From CAZTVF01 sp964616985 (GTDB taxonomy: Bacteria; Planctomycetota; Phycisphaerae; SM23-33), in contig CAZTVF010000131.1 in assembly GCA_964616985.1 (NCBI GenBank), positions 1-13,596 on the forward strand: a stretch of DNA of 13,596 bases, given 5' to 3'. The notes under the pieces were generated by a model. That model did not search any database. It was not told the DNA's origin and worked only from the letters and a program-made list of their open reading frames with translations. Made by a program: the position numbers and the translations under genes. Position 1 is the stretch's first letter. The number at the start of each line of letters is the position of its first letter. Below are positions 1 through 5,930 of the stretch, piece by piece.

Positions 1-1
1 G

Positions 2-430
<429 letters not shown>

Positions 431-451
431 TTCAGTCTGCTATATACGCGT

Positions 452-477
452 CGGCGAGGTCGTCACCGGCCTCGCCG
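452..477 (+). terminator. Hairpin just after the dikinase stop codon
   Basis: Positions 452-462 pair with 467-477: CGGCGAGG, a G-T wobble, then CG, with a TCAC loop. TTCAGT (431-436) and ACTGAA (484-489) can add an outer helix across an internal loop. It begins 21 bases after the stop. No T-run follows, so it may protect the 3' end of the mRNA rather than act as a classical intrinsic terminator. Confidence 0.5.
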
Positions 478-520
478 GCACGAACTGAAATGGACAGGCC
501 ACCCCTGTCAGACAAGAAAC

Positions 521-560
521 GCGGCTGTGCCGGCCACCCCCGGCGCAGCCGCTGTGTTTT
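521..560 (+). terminator. Strong hairpin plus T-rich tail, likely intrinsic terminator between convergent genes
   Basis: GCGGCTG (521-527) pairs with CAGCCGC (546-552). The stem continues through a T-G wobble and GCCGG/CCGGC to give 13 pairs and a six-base loop (534-539). On the plus strand it is followed by TGTGTTTTA (553-561), which fits termination of the dikinase transcript. The minus-strand gene ending at 568 reads into the same stem from the other side, so the hairpin could serve both directions, though its minus-side tail is less T-rich. Confidence 0.6.
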
Positions 561-567
561 ATGCCCC

Positions 568-864
568 TCAGCGGCGGGCGGCGGGCAACTCTTCTTCGCG
601 GGCAACCGCCAGGTCGCCATGCTCCGCCACCAGGCGCGAGGGCCCCATCGGCCCGCCGGTTCTGCTGCTGGGCTTGGGGCTGGCCGCAGGGGCCGTCGCA
701 GGGCTGTTGGCGTCAGGGGTCGAGTTCCCGTCGGTGTGGCGCTCGACATCGATGCCGCCCAAGCGGAACTGCGTGTCGCCGTGCTCGTCCTTCCAGACCT
801 TGACGCAGCCGCCGGCGCCGGCGGCCACCGCAGCGCATAGTAGTGTCGCGATCAGACGCCGCAT
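568..864 (-). CDS. Small putative lipoprotein (98 aa)
   Basis: The N-terminus is Met-Arg-Arg, a hydrophobic stretch to about residue 16, then AGGC with Cys20. This looks like a lipoprotein signal with a somewhat non-canonical lipobox (Ala at -3, Gly at -2). The mature part begins CVKVWKDEHGDTQFRLGG and becomes Pro/Ser/Ala-rich and probably disordered after about residue 48. A Shine-Dalgarno-like AGGGGG lies just upstream of the ATG. The gene starts 9 bases after the stop of the 49-residue gene at 874-1023, so the two are probably co-transcribed. The mature N-termini of the pair are alike: both begin Cys-Val-Lys and both carry Gly-Asp-Thr followed two residues later by Arg. I do not recognise a family and assign no function. 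The low-complexity tail makes the exact 3' end less certain than the start. Confidence 0.6.
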   Translation of the reverse strand: MRRLIATLLCAAVAAGAGGCVKVWKDEHGDTQFRLGGIDVERHTDGNSTPDANSPATAPAASPKPSSRTGGPMGPSRLVAEHGDLAVAREEELPAARR

Positions 865-873
865 GGCTGCCCC

Positions 874-1023
874 CTATTGGTTGATTCGCACGTCGGTGTC
901 ACCGCTCTTCAACTGCTGCTGCGGCTCGTTGGGATCGCCCCCGATTTTGACACAGCCCTGAGTGCTGATCACGCTCGCCCATACTACAATCACAAGGCCC
1001 ACAATCAGAATGATCTTCTTCAT
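874..1023 (-). CDS. Very small putative lipoprotein or single-span membrane protein (49 aa)
   Basis: The product starts MKKIILIVGLVIVVWASVIS, a two-Lys n-region plus a long hydrophobic core, then TQGC with Cys24. It could be a lipoprotein signal with a non-canonical lipobox, or a simple membrane anchor. Only about 25 residues follow the Cys: CVKIGGDP, Asn/Gln-rich residues, then GDTDVRINQ. The start at 1023 is chosen because AAAGGA lies at a good distance upstream and the hydrophobic segment begins there; the longer open frame reaching 1335 reads through GC-rich DNA with no such signal. It is followed 9 bases later by the 98-residue lipoprotein gene, whose mature start resembles this one. A TACAAT hexamer about 40 bases upstream suggests that the pair has its own promoter. 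No function is assigned. Confidence 0.6.
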   Translation of the reverse strand: MKKIILIVGLVIVVWASVISTQGCVKIGGDPNEPQQQLKSGDTDVRINQ

Positions 1024-1040
1024 AACGTTTTCCTTTAGAG

Positions 1041-1069
1041 CGGGCGAACTTTTCGCCCGGTCCATTGTA
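1041..1069 (-). promoter_or_regulatory. -10-like TACAAT plus 5'-leader hairpin upstream of the small lipoprotein pair
   Basis: On the minus strand TACAAT occupies 1069-1064, about 40 bases before the ATG at 1023. No convincing -35 is visible. Just downstream, CGGGCGAA and TTCGCCCG (1041-1048 with 1052-1059, CTT loop) form an 8-pair hairpin. A transcript starting about 7 bases after the hexamer would begin at this hairpin, immediately ahead of the AAAGGA ribosome site. It may stabilise the 5' end, or it may be a terminator for tsaE. Confidence 0.4.
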
Positions 1070-1192
1070 GGCGATGGAACGCCGAAGTCGGTGGGCGGGG
1101 TCGCGGAGAAGAGGAAAGCAAGTTCGGCCGCCGCGACCGCCATCCGGCGACGGGTGGCGACCTTCCCAGGCCGCCGCCAAGACCGGCATGAA

Positions 1193-1215
1193 GGCGGCAG
1201 CCTCGGAAGGCCGCC
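1193..1215 (-). terminator. GC-rich hairpin after tsaE, weak candidate
   Basis: GGCGGC (1193-1198) pairs with GCCGCC (1210-1215) around an 11-base loop, starting 15 bases beyond the tsaE stop. There is no T-run. In DNA this GC-rich the pairing could be chance. The rest of 1070-1229 shows no gene. Confidence 0.25.
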
Positions 1216-1229
1216 ACTGGCCGCCGGAC

Positions 1230-1664
1230 TCAACCCACCCGTGTCAGATGGAATCGCCGGGCGGTGGGAGAGAGGACCTCGATGCGGATCTCGAGGCGGG
1301 GATGGGGCAGGGCCTGGCCGGCGCGCTCGGCCCACTCGATGAGGACGGCGCCGGTCTGGAGCATCTCGTCGATGCCCAGCGTGGGCAGTTCGCCCGCGGG
1401 ATCGGAAAGCCGGTAGAGGTCCAGGTGGTGGATCGGCACGCGGCCGGGATATTCCTGAACGAGAACGAACGTCGGGCTCGACACCATCCGGCCCTCGGCC
1501 AGGCCCAGGCCTTGGGCGATGCCGCGGACCAGCTGCGTCTTGCCCGCCCCCAGCGTGCCCATGAGCGCCACGCAGTCGCCCGCCCCCAGCGTCGCGCCGA
1601 TGCGCCGTCCCAGGCCCACGGTCCCGCGGGTCGACTTCGTCTCATATGTCTTCGTCTGATTCAT
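1230..1664 (-). CDS. tsaE: tRNA threonylcarbamoyladenosine biosynthesis ATPase TsaE
   Basis: 144 residues, within the usual TsaE length. TsaE is the ATPase that drives turnover of the TsaB-TsaD complex, which makes t6A at position 37 of ANN-decoding tRNAs. Visible motifs are the P-loop GTLGAGKT (residues 36-43), SSPTFVLVQEY (62-72, switch region), HLDLYRL (80-86) and IEWAER (109-114). These are the family hallmarks in the right order. The ATG at 1664 begins MNQTKTYETK, a normal short TsaE N-terminus. The same frame stays open far upstream into thiL only because of GC bias. The Shine-Dalgarno is weak (AGG about 11 bases upstream). thiL lies 95 bases upstream on the same strand with a repeat hairpin between them, so co-transcription is possible but not shown. 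Confidence 0.95.
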   Translation of the reverse strand: MNQTKTYETKSTRGTVGLGRRIGATLGAGDCVALMGTLGAGKTQLVRGIAQGLGLAEGRMVSSPTFVLVQEYPGRVPIHHLDLYRLSDPAGELPTLGIDEMLQTGAVLIEWAERAGQALPHPRLEIRIEVLSPTARRFHLTRVG

Positions 1665-1698
1665 ACTGATTGTGCCTAATCGGTGCCACCGTGCCAAA

Positions 1699-1735
1699 CC
1701 GGTGCCACCCCCAAACTTGTTTGGGGGTGCGAACA
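1699..1735 (-). repeat. GTGCC-head hairpin repeat, copy A
   Basis: A 10-pair stem (1706-1715 with 1720-1729; CACCCCCAAA against TTTGGGGGTG, loop CTTG) is preceded on the plus strand by GGTGC. Read on the minus strand, it matches copy B (2751-2787) at 34 of 37 positions, so the two lie in inverted orientation. Further GTGCC words occur at 1672, 1684 and 1691, as if heads of decayed copies. It starts about 25 bases after the thiL stop and lies in front of tsaE. Confidence 0.75.
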
Positions 1736-1759
1736 ACAACCGACCCGATGCCGCAGGAA

Positions 1760-2653
1760 CTACGTTCGATGCTCCCACCCGCCTTGCTCCAGGGAACGCT
1801 CCCCGGCGGCGTCGCGGATCTTCACTCCCGACCCGGCGGCGATGGTGCCGATGCGGGTGATGCTGACCCCGGTCGGCGGGACTGCCAGCAGCAGTTCGGC
1901 ATCGGCGGCCGAGAGCGTGAACAGCAGTTCGTAATCCTCGCCGTCGCCCAACGCCGCGGCCAGATCGGCCCCTTCCCGCAGCGGAATCGCGGCTGCGTCG
2001 AGGATTGCGGCCACGTGCGATTCGTCGCAGATGTGGCCCAGGTCCGCGGCCAGGCCGTCGGAGATGTCGATCATCGCGTGCAGCGTCGCTGCGGCCGCCA
2101 GGGCCTTGGCCTCGGCGACGCGGGGGGTGAAATCCAAGTGGTGTCGCGTCCGCCAGGCGCGGCCCAGCGGGCCGGTCACGCAGACCACGTCGCCCGCGCG
2201 GGCGCCGCCGCGCAGCACGGGCTCGATACCATCCCACGGTCGGCCCAGGAGGGTGACGCTCACAGCCAGCGGCTGGTCCCACGCGCTGATGTCGCCCCCG
2301 ACGATGGGGCAATGGAACTGTTCGGCGATCTGCCGCATGCCGGTGTACAGGGCCTTGCAGTCGGCCTCGCCCATGCCGCGGGGCAGCGCCGCCGTCACCA
2401 CCGCCGCCAGTGGGGCCGCCGCCATCGCCGCGATGTCCGACAGGTTCCGCGCCATCGCCTTTCGCCCCGCGGCCGCCGGGCCATGCTCGGCCAGGATGAA
2501 GTGCACGCCGTCGAGGACCTGGTCGGTGGTCACCAGCAATCGCTGGCCACCGGCGGCCACGATCGCGCAATCATCGCCCGGCCCCACCGGCACGACTGCA
2601 GGGTCGGCGTGGAGCTGCGAGCGTATCCATCGAATGAGTTCGCGTTCGTTCAT
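1760..2653 (-). CDS. thiL: Thiamine-monophosphate kinase ThiL
   Basis: 297 residues, slightly short for the family (about 310-340). ThiL phosphorylates thiamine monophosphate to thiamine diphosphate with ATP, the last step of the pathway. Motifs in order: GPGDDCAIV (25-32, metal/nucleotide binding), TTDQVLDGVHF (42-52), KAMARNLSDIAAM (65-77), VGGDIS (118-123), MIDISDGLAADLGHI (194-208) and GDGEDYELLFT (236-246). All key Asp residues of the AIRS/PurM-type fold are present. The start at 2653 gives the usual N-terminus with a helix before GPGDD. No Shine-Dalgarno precedes it, but a TATGAT hexamer ends 9 bases upstream, suggesting a leaderless message. A hairpin repeat follows the stop, then tsaE. 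Confidence 0.95.
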   Translation of the reverse strand: MNERELIRWIRSQLHADPAVVPVGPGDDCAIVAAGGQRLLVTTDQVLDGVHFILAEHGPAAAGRKAMARNLSDIAAMAAAPLAAVVTAALPRGMGEADCKALYTGMRQIAEQFHCPIVGGDISAWDQPLAVSVTLLGRPWDGIEPVLRGGARAGDVVCVTGPLGRAWRTRHHLDFTPRVAEAKALAAAATLHAMIDISDGLAADLGHICDESHVAAILDAAAIPLREGADLAAALGDGEDYELLFTLSAADAELLLAVPPTGVSITRIGTIAAGSGVKIRDAAGERSLEQGGWEHRT

Positions 2654-2662
2654 ACTCAGCGC

Positions 2663-2668
2663 ATCATA
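2663..2668 (-). promoter_or_regulatory. TATGAT -10 candidate for leaderless thiL
   Basis: TATGAT reads on the minus strand nine bases ahead of the thiL ATG, which would put the transcription start at or next to the start codon. No purine-rich ribosome site is present in the gap. The -35 region is poor (TTCTGC at 17-base spacing). Confidence 0.35.
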
Positions 2669-2750
2669 CCCGCGATCAGCGCAAAGCAGAAGCGGCGGCG
2701 AGCAGAACGATGCAGCTTGCTGCGGGCTGTGACGGGGCGGACCGGATGGC

Positions 2751-2787
2751 TGTTCTCACCCCCAAACGAGTTTGGGGGTGGCACCGA
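2751..2787 (+). repeat. GTGCC-head hairpin repeat, copy B
   Basis: CACCCCCAAA (2757-2766) pairs with TTTGGGGGTG (2771-2780) around CGAG, followed by GCACCG. The flanking TGTTC (2751-2755) is also shared with copy A. The element sits about 30 bases after the stop of the GH99-like gene, where it could end or protect that transcript. No T-run follows. Confidence 0.75.
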
Positions 2788-2816
2788 AATGCGAGCATGG
2801 ATGCACGGAGAGCCGA

Positions 2817-3938
2817 TCACCCGAAAACGCGTTTCACGGCCTCGAGATAGCCATACCCGTTCTTGGTGTCGGGCTCGAGGTAGCTGCCTTCGGTCCATTC
2901 GTTCCAGGCGTTGAGGCTGAGAATCCGCGGGCCGCCGCGCGAGGTGAGGAAGTCCTTCGCCCGCAACAGCGCCCGTTCAAACTGCTGCGGCGTGTTGCCC
3001 GACATCATCGACATGAATGGATAGCCGCTGGCCGTGAACACATCCGACTGCACGGTGCGTGGGCTGGCGTCCCAGCCCATGGTGACATTGGGAAAGAACG
3101 GCACGTGAAACTCCGCTGCCGCCCGCTGCCAATGCTGCTGGGCCGCGGCGGCGACGCTCTCGTACGGCGTCTGCGGGAACTGGTTCAGCGGCACGTGGTG
3201 CACCCAGACGTAGGAGGAGACGCTGTCGAAGCCCATGGCCTCGAGCATCGCCGAGGGGCTCGCCAGCGCCTGCTCGCCCGGGAGGATCTTCACGCCCCAG
3301 ACCACCGCGTTGAGGTGCACCCCGCCCACGCCGGCTCGCTCGCACTTGGCGCGGAAGCGGGCCAGCGCCTCAGCCGTCTGCGCCACGCCCCCGAAACCCT
3401 CCACCAGGCGGAACAACTCGTAGATCGAAAAGTAAGGCCGCCCGTTCACTCGCCAGTACGACGGGTGGCGGAAGTACTTCTCGATTACGTAGTCCGCCAC
3501 CGTCTCAAACGTCTGGGGCGTGACCTTGCCGGGGTACATCAGCGGGGCCGGCACGCCCCGCTTGGCCGGGTGAATATCGACCCAGTCGTGGTTGGCCCAC
3601 ATGAGGGCGAACTTCACGCGATCGGCGTTGGCGGCGCCGAGGTAGCCCTGCTCCAGCCCGCGCTGCAGAAAAGGGCCATCGTTGTACCAGTACCAGTCGA
3701 AGATGAACGACGTGATGCCGTGGTCGGCGGCCGCGTCGATCTTCCGGGCGAACGCCACGGGCGACGATTCATCCTCATAGCCCCACAGCGGGACCTTGGG
3801 CTGATCGTGCCCGGCGAAGCGGGGCCTGGCATTCTTGACGAGTTCCCACTCCGTCCACGCCGGCCCGTGCACGGCCTCGTTGCGAGGATCGACGTGGTAG
3901 TTGGGAAAGTAGTACGCCGCGATTTGGTAGTCGGCCAT
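2817..3938 (-). CDS. GH99-like / WbsX-type glycan-active protein
   Basis: 373 residues with no signal peptide, so predicted to be cytoplasmic. The order AYYFPNYH (8-15), PAWTEWE (26-32), FIFDWYWYNDGPF (78-90), MWANHDW (113-119), GRPYFSIYE (166-174) and LNAWNEWTEGSYLEPD (342-357) matches the GH99-like (glycosyltransferase WbsX) family. This group is found in O-antigen/polysaccharide loci and is related to endo-alpha-mannanases. The Glu residues of NEWTEG (347 and 350) align with the catalytic region of GH99. Whether this protein hydrolyses or transfers is not known from sequence. No other sugar-polymer gene lies next to it. There is no Shine-Dalgarno; a CATAAT hexamer ends 8 bases before the ATG. 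The start is supported by the AYYFPNYH strand following at once. Confidence 0.85.
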   Translation of the reverse strand: MADYQIAAYYFPNYHVDPRNEAVHGPAWTEWELVKNARPRFAGHDQPKVPLWGYEDESSPVAFARKIDAAADHGITSFIFDWYWYNDGPFLQRGLEQGYLGAANADRVKFALMWANHDWVDIHPAKRGVPAPLMYPGKVTPQTFETVADYVIEKYFRHPSYWRVNGRPYFSIYELFRLVEGFGGVAQTAEALARFRAKCERAGVGGVHLNAVVWGVKILPGEQALASPSAMLEAMGFDSVSSYVWVHHVPLNQFPQTPYESVAAAAQQHWQRAAAEFHVPFFPNVTMGWDASPRTVQSDVFTASGYPFMSMMSGNTPQQFERALLRAKDFLTSRGGPRILSLNAWNEWTEGSYLEPDTKNGYGYLEAVKRVFG

Positions 3939-3946
3939 GGGAGGGG

Positions 3947-3976
3947 ATTATGGTGCATCGAGACATCGCAACGCAA
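3947..3976 (-). promoter_or_regulatory. Promoter for the GH99-like gene, probably leaderless
   Basis: On the minus strand TTGCGT (3976-3971), an 18-base spacer, then CATAAT (3952-3947), and 8 pyrimidine-rich bases (CCCCTCCC) to the ATG. The start site would fall on or beside the ATG. CCCCTCCC cannot serve as a ribosome site. Confidence 0.45.
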
Positions 3977-3988
3977 GACGTCGCGCAG

Positions 3989-4016
3989 GCGCCATGCTCT
4001 TGACGCCGAAGAACCA
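3989..4016 (+). repeat. Decayed copy of the adjacent GTGCC hairpin (copy D)
   Basis: GCGCCATGCTCTTGACGCCG and the next eight bases match 4024-4051 at 21 of 28 positions. The pairing arm is lost, so it no longer forms a full stem. It looks like an old tandem copy of the intact hairpin 8 bases further on. Confidence 0.4.
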
Positions 4017-4023
4017 GCACCGG

Positions 4024-4059
4024 GTGCCATGCTTTTAGGTCCGAAGGACCAAAAGCATG
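4024..4059 (+). repeat. GTGCC-head hairpin repeat, copy D
   Basis: GTGC is followed by CATGCTTTT (4028-4036) pairing with AAAAGCATG (4051-4059), a bulged A, GGTCC/GGACC and a GAA loop: 14 pairs in all. The stem differs from copies A-C but the GTGCCA head is shared. It lies about 110 bases beyond the stop of the gene at 4171. The spacer 4060-4170 shows no ORF with coding signals; it contains a perfect 10-base palindrome, CGACGCGTCG, at 4111-4120. Confidence 0.6.
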
Positions 4060-4170
4060 TTTAGTGCAGTTCCGGCCTCACCTGCATCGTCGGCAGATCC
4101 AAAGCGGTGTCGACGCGTCGCTGCGCTCCGCTCTGCCACCGCACTCCATAATGCCACCCTGGAACACCTA

Positions 4171-5358
4171 CTAGGGCTTCGTCTGCCTCATCTCGTCGCA
4201 CACCAGGCGAAGGACACCCTCGGCGATGATGCCGCTGGAGGGGAGGATCTTGACGTCGTAGCCGGGGACGGTGGCGATGGCGTCGCCGAAGGCCCACTTC
4301 TGGTCGATCCATATCTCGTCCTTGCCGATGGCGGGCACGCCGGTGGCAGGGTCCTGCTTGTAGTTGGTGAGGCTCCACGCAATCGTCGCGCCGGCCTGGC
4401 GGGCGGCCTTGGCCAGGTCGGGGAAGATGCTGTCGTAGCCGACGCAGAGAACGAAGTCGCCCTTGGCGAACTCGACGGCGGGCGTCTTGCGGAGCGTGTC
4501 CCAGCCCTTGAACACCGGCGTCAGCCCGCAGTCGGCGGGCACATGATGGATGATCGAGTGGCCGCTGACGGAGAGATAGGCCTTGTGCCCCGCGGCCTTG
4601 GCGGCCTGGGCGGCGGCGGCCGCCTGGCGAATCTTGTCGGCCTGGTCCTTCTGGATGCCCGCCATCGTGGCGGCCAGGCCGTCGAGGTATTCCTTGCCCA
4701 GTGCGCCGGGGGCGACCTTCTGCGGCGCGCCCTCGTGGTACTTCATCTGGCCGAGCTTTGCGCCGCGCTCCTTGCCGCCGGGCACCGCGTAGCTCTGGTA
4801 CATCGCGGGCATCTTGCCCAGTCGCGTCAGGGCGCCGACAAACTCGCCCGTCCACGTCCACATCGCCGTCATGTTGGCGACGGAGTCGCCGGCGGGCCCG
4901 TGCGTATCGACGAGGCCGTTGGGCTCCAGCCCCGCCTTGGCGGCGGCCTGGGCGTAGCTCGCGGGGCCGAACAGGACGATGTGCTTGCCCTGCTTGCTGT
5001 ACTCCGCCAGCGTCGCGAGATCCTTGTCCAACTGCGACGCGACCGGGAAGGCAAGGACTACGCCCTTCCACTTGGGGTCCTTGACCTGGTGCGGATAGTT
5101 GATGCGAATGATGCCGCCCGCGCGCCCCACGGCCTCGCTGACCATACCCTCCTCGCCGAACACGCCGATGCCGCAGCCTTCCTGCACGTGCACCGCCGCC
5201 GCGGCCTCGGCGGACTTCGTGATAGCGGGAAGGCTCTTCTGCAGAGCTGCGATGGTCGCGGCGAGATTCGCATCCGCCGCCGGCGCCGACGCGGCCTCGG
5301 CAGCGAAAGAAGCCGCAGCAAGGCTCAGGATTCCCAAAGCCAGGGCAAGAGCTTTCAT
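4171..5358 (-). CDS. Secreted protein of unknown function, tentative SIS-like fold (395 aa)
   Basis: The start at 5358 is preferred over the upstream ATG at 5385 because AAAGGA sits just before it and a signal peptide begins there: Met-Lys, hydrophobic ALALALGILSLAAASF, then Ala-rich up to about residue 30. The mature part has two halves joined by an Ala/Lys-rich helix (about 236-258). The first contains VHVQEGCGIGVFGEEG (56-71), a strand HIVLFGPASY (126-135) and DTHGPAGDSVAN (151-162). The second contains YLSVSGHSIIHHVPADCG (261-278) and GYDVKILPSSGIIAEGVLRL (366-385). The alternating strand/helix pattern and the SG and SSGIIAEG loops resemble sugar-isomerase (SIS) phosphosugar-binding folds. 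This is a suggestion only; I do not recognise a named family. A secreted SIS-like protein would be unusual. The left inverted repeat of the four-helix-bundle element lies directly in its upstream region. Confidence 0.7.
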   Translation of the reverse strand: MKALALALGILSLAAASFAAEAASAPAADANLAATIAALQKSLPAITKSAEAAAAVHVQEGCGIGVFGEEGMVSEAVGRAGGIIRINYPHQVKDPKWKGVVLAFPVASQLDKDLATLAEYSKQGKHIVLFGPASYAQAAAKAGLEPNGLVDTHGPAGDSVANMTAMWTWTGEFVGALTRLGKMPAMYQSYAVPGGKERGAKLGQMKYHEGAPQKVAPGALGKEYLDGLAATMAGIQKDQADKIRQAAAAAQAAKAAGHKAYLSVSGHSIIHHVPADCGLTPVFKGWDTLRKTPAVEFAKGDFVLCVGYDSIFPDLAKAARQAGATIAWSLTNYKQDPATGVPAIGKDEIWIDQKWAFGDAIATVPGYDVKILPSSGIIAEGVLRLVCDEMRQTKP

Positions 5359-5387
5359 TGTCTTTCCTTTGTGTTCGTGACGCATCG

Positions 5388-5435
5388 CGAAACAGAGAAC
5401 CGCAGAATATCGAACAAGGAACTCAGAATATCGAA
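5388..5435 (+). repeat. Left inverted-repeat arm
   Basis: It contains two direct copies of CAGAATATCGAA (5403-5414 and 5424-5435), 21 bases apart. Read on the plus strand it mimics the right arm's translation start, AAGGAACTCAGAAT, but with ATA where the real gene has ATG. It sits about 30 bases upstream of the secreted gene that starts at 5358, so it may contain part of that gene's promoter. Confidence 0.8.
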
Positions 5436-5436
5436 G

Positions 5437-5805
5437 TCAACGCAAGGCCTTCGTGGCCGTCTTGACGCTGGCGACGAAGATCGAAATCAGCTCGTTGGTT
5501 TCCTGGATCAACGGGGCAACCGCGGCCGCCGGCTTTATTAACTCGGCTTGCTGAATCATCAGCAGCCATACCCGGCTTTCCCGAAGCTCCTTCAGCACTA
5601 TCTTCAGTTTGTGGATGAAATCGCTCCGAGATTCGGCACTCTGCGATTCGCCATAGTTCGGCGCGGGCGACGTTCCACTTCTACTAAGTTGGGCGCGAAT
5701 GTGATTCTCGACCGGCGCCTTAGGCAAGGATTCAACGAGCCGAATGATTCGAACAGCATAGTCAATCAGGCGCGGCTCAAGATCGAAGACTCGCTCCTTC
5801 GACAT
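5437..5805 (-). CDS. Four-helix-bundle protein (23S rRNA intervening-sequence protein family)
   Basis: 122 residues, the usual length. The family signature is clear: FDLEPRLIDYAVRIIRLVES near the N-terminus, then AQLSRSGTSPAPNYGESQSA, SDFIHKLKIVLKELRESRVW, and a C-terminal helix with ETNELISIF. This is the S23-ribosomal/four-helix-bundle family first known from insertions in 23S rRNA genes. Its members form small helical bundles, and their molecular role is not established. The start at 5805 has AAGGA seven bases upstream. Inverted repeats lie immediately outside both ends of the ORF, a strong sign that gene and repeats form one unit. Orientation is the same as both neighbours. No truncation or frameshift is visible, so the gene appears intact. 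Confidence 0.93.
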   Translation of the reverse strand: MSKERVFDLEPRLIDYAVRIIRLVESLPKAPVENHIRAQLSRSGTSPAPNYGESQSAESRSDFIHKLKIVLKELRESRVWLLMIQQAELIKPAAAVAPLIQETNELISIFVASVKTATKALR

Positions 5806-5845
5806 TCTGAGTTCCTTGTTCGCTATTCTGCGGTTCGCTGCTTCG
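5798..5845 (-). repeat. Right inverted-repeat arm with ribosome site and start codon
   Basis: TTCGACATTCTG (5798-5809) and TTCGCTATTCTG (5819-5830) form an internal direct repeat of period 21. On the minus strand the arm supplies AAGGAACTCAGA and then the ATG of the four-helix-bundle gene. Confidence 0.8.
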
Positions 5846-5874
5846 TTTGCTGTTCTTCATCTCTGCCGATCCAG

Positions 5875-5922
5875 GGACACCCCCAAGCTGCGCCCTTCGG
5901 GCTTGCTTGAGGGTGGCACCAT
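5875..5922 (-). repeat. GTGCC-head hairpin repeat, copy C
   Basis: CACCCCCAAGC (5878-5888) pairs with GCTTGAGGGTG (5905-5915) with one mismatch, and an inner GCCC/GGGC hairpin with a TTC loop sits at 5892-5902. On the minus strand it starts GGTGCCACCC, the same head as copies A and B. It begins about 10 bases after the stop of the beta-propeller gene and could act as its terminator. Confidence 0.65.
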
Positions 5923-5930
5923 CTTGCTTT

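Larger units (their letters stand above)
5388..5845. mobile_element. 458-bp inverted-repeat-bounded unit carrying a four-helix-bundle (IVS-type) gene
   Basis: Two 48-base arms, 5388-5435 and 5798-5845, are reverse complements at 44 of 48 positions and enclose only the 122-residue ORF. The left arm ends one base from the stop codon. The right arm contains the ribosome site, the ATG and the start of codon 2. Intervening sequences inserted in 23S rRNA genes carry the same protein family and are bounded by pairing ends that fold into one long stem. This copy lies between two protein genes instead. No obvious target-site duplication was seen. That it is or was mobile is inferred. Confidence 0.55.

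Noticed and set aside
1665..2570. Possible N-terminal extension of TsaE through thiL
   Set aside because: The frame is open by chance. The upstream residues are Arg/Gly-rich with no TsaE homology, and the true ThiL frame covers the same bases.
4111..4120. Perfect palindrome CGACGCGTCG as a regulator site
   Set aside because: A lone 10-base GC-rich palindrome is expected by chance in DNA of this composition, and it sits downstream of a gene.
5359..5385. Upstream ATG (5385) for the secreted unknown gene
   Set aside because: It would put a charged MRHEHKGKT stretch before the signal peptide and has no ribosome site, while AAAGGA precedes the ATG at 5358.
4057..5541. 494-codon plus-strand open frame opposite the secreted unknown gene
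   Set aside because: It is antisense to a gene with a signal peptide, a ribosome site and plausible folds. Its product is Arg/Gly/Ala/Leu-rich low-complexity sequence, as expected from GC-rich antisense DNA.
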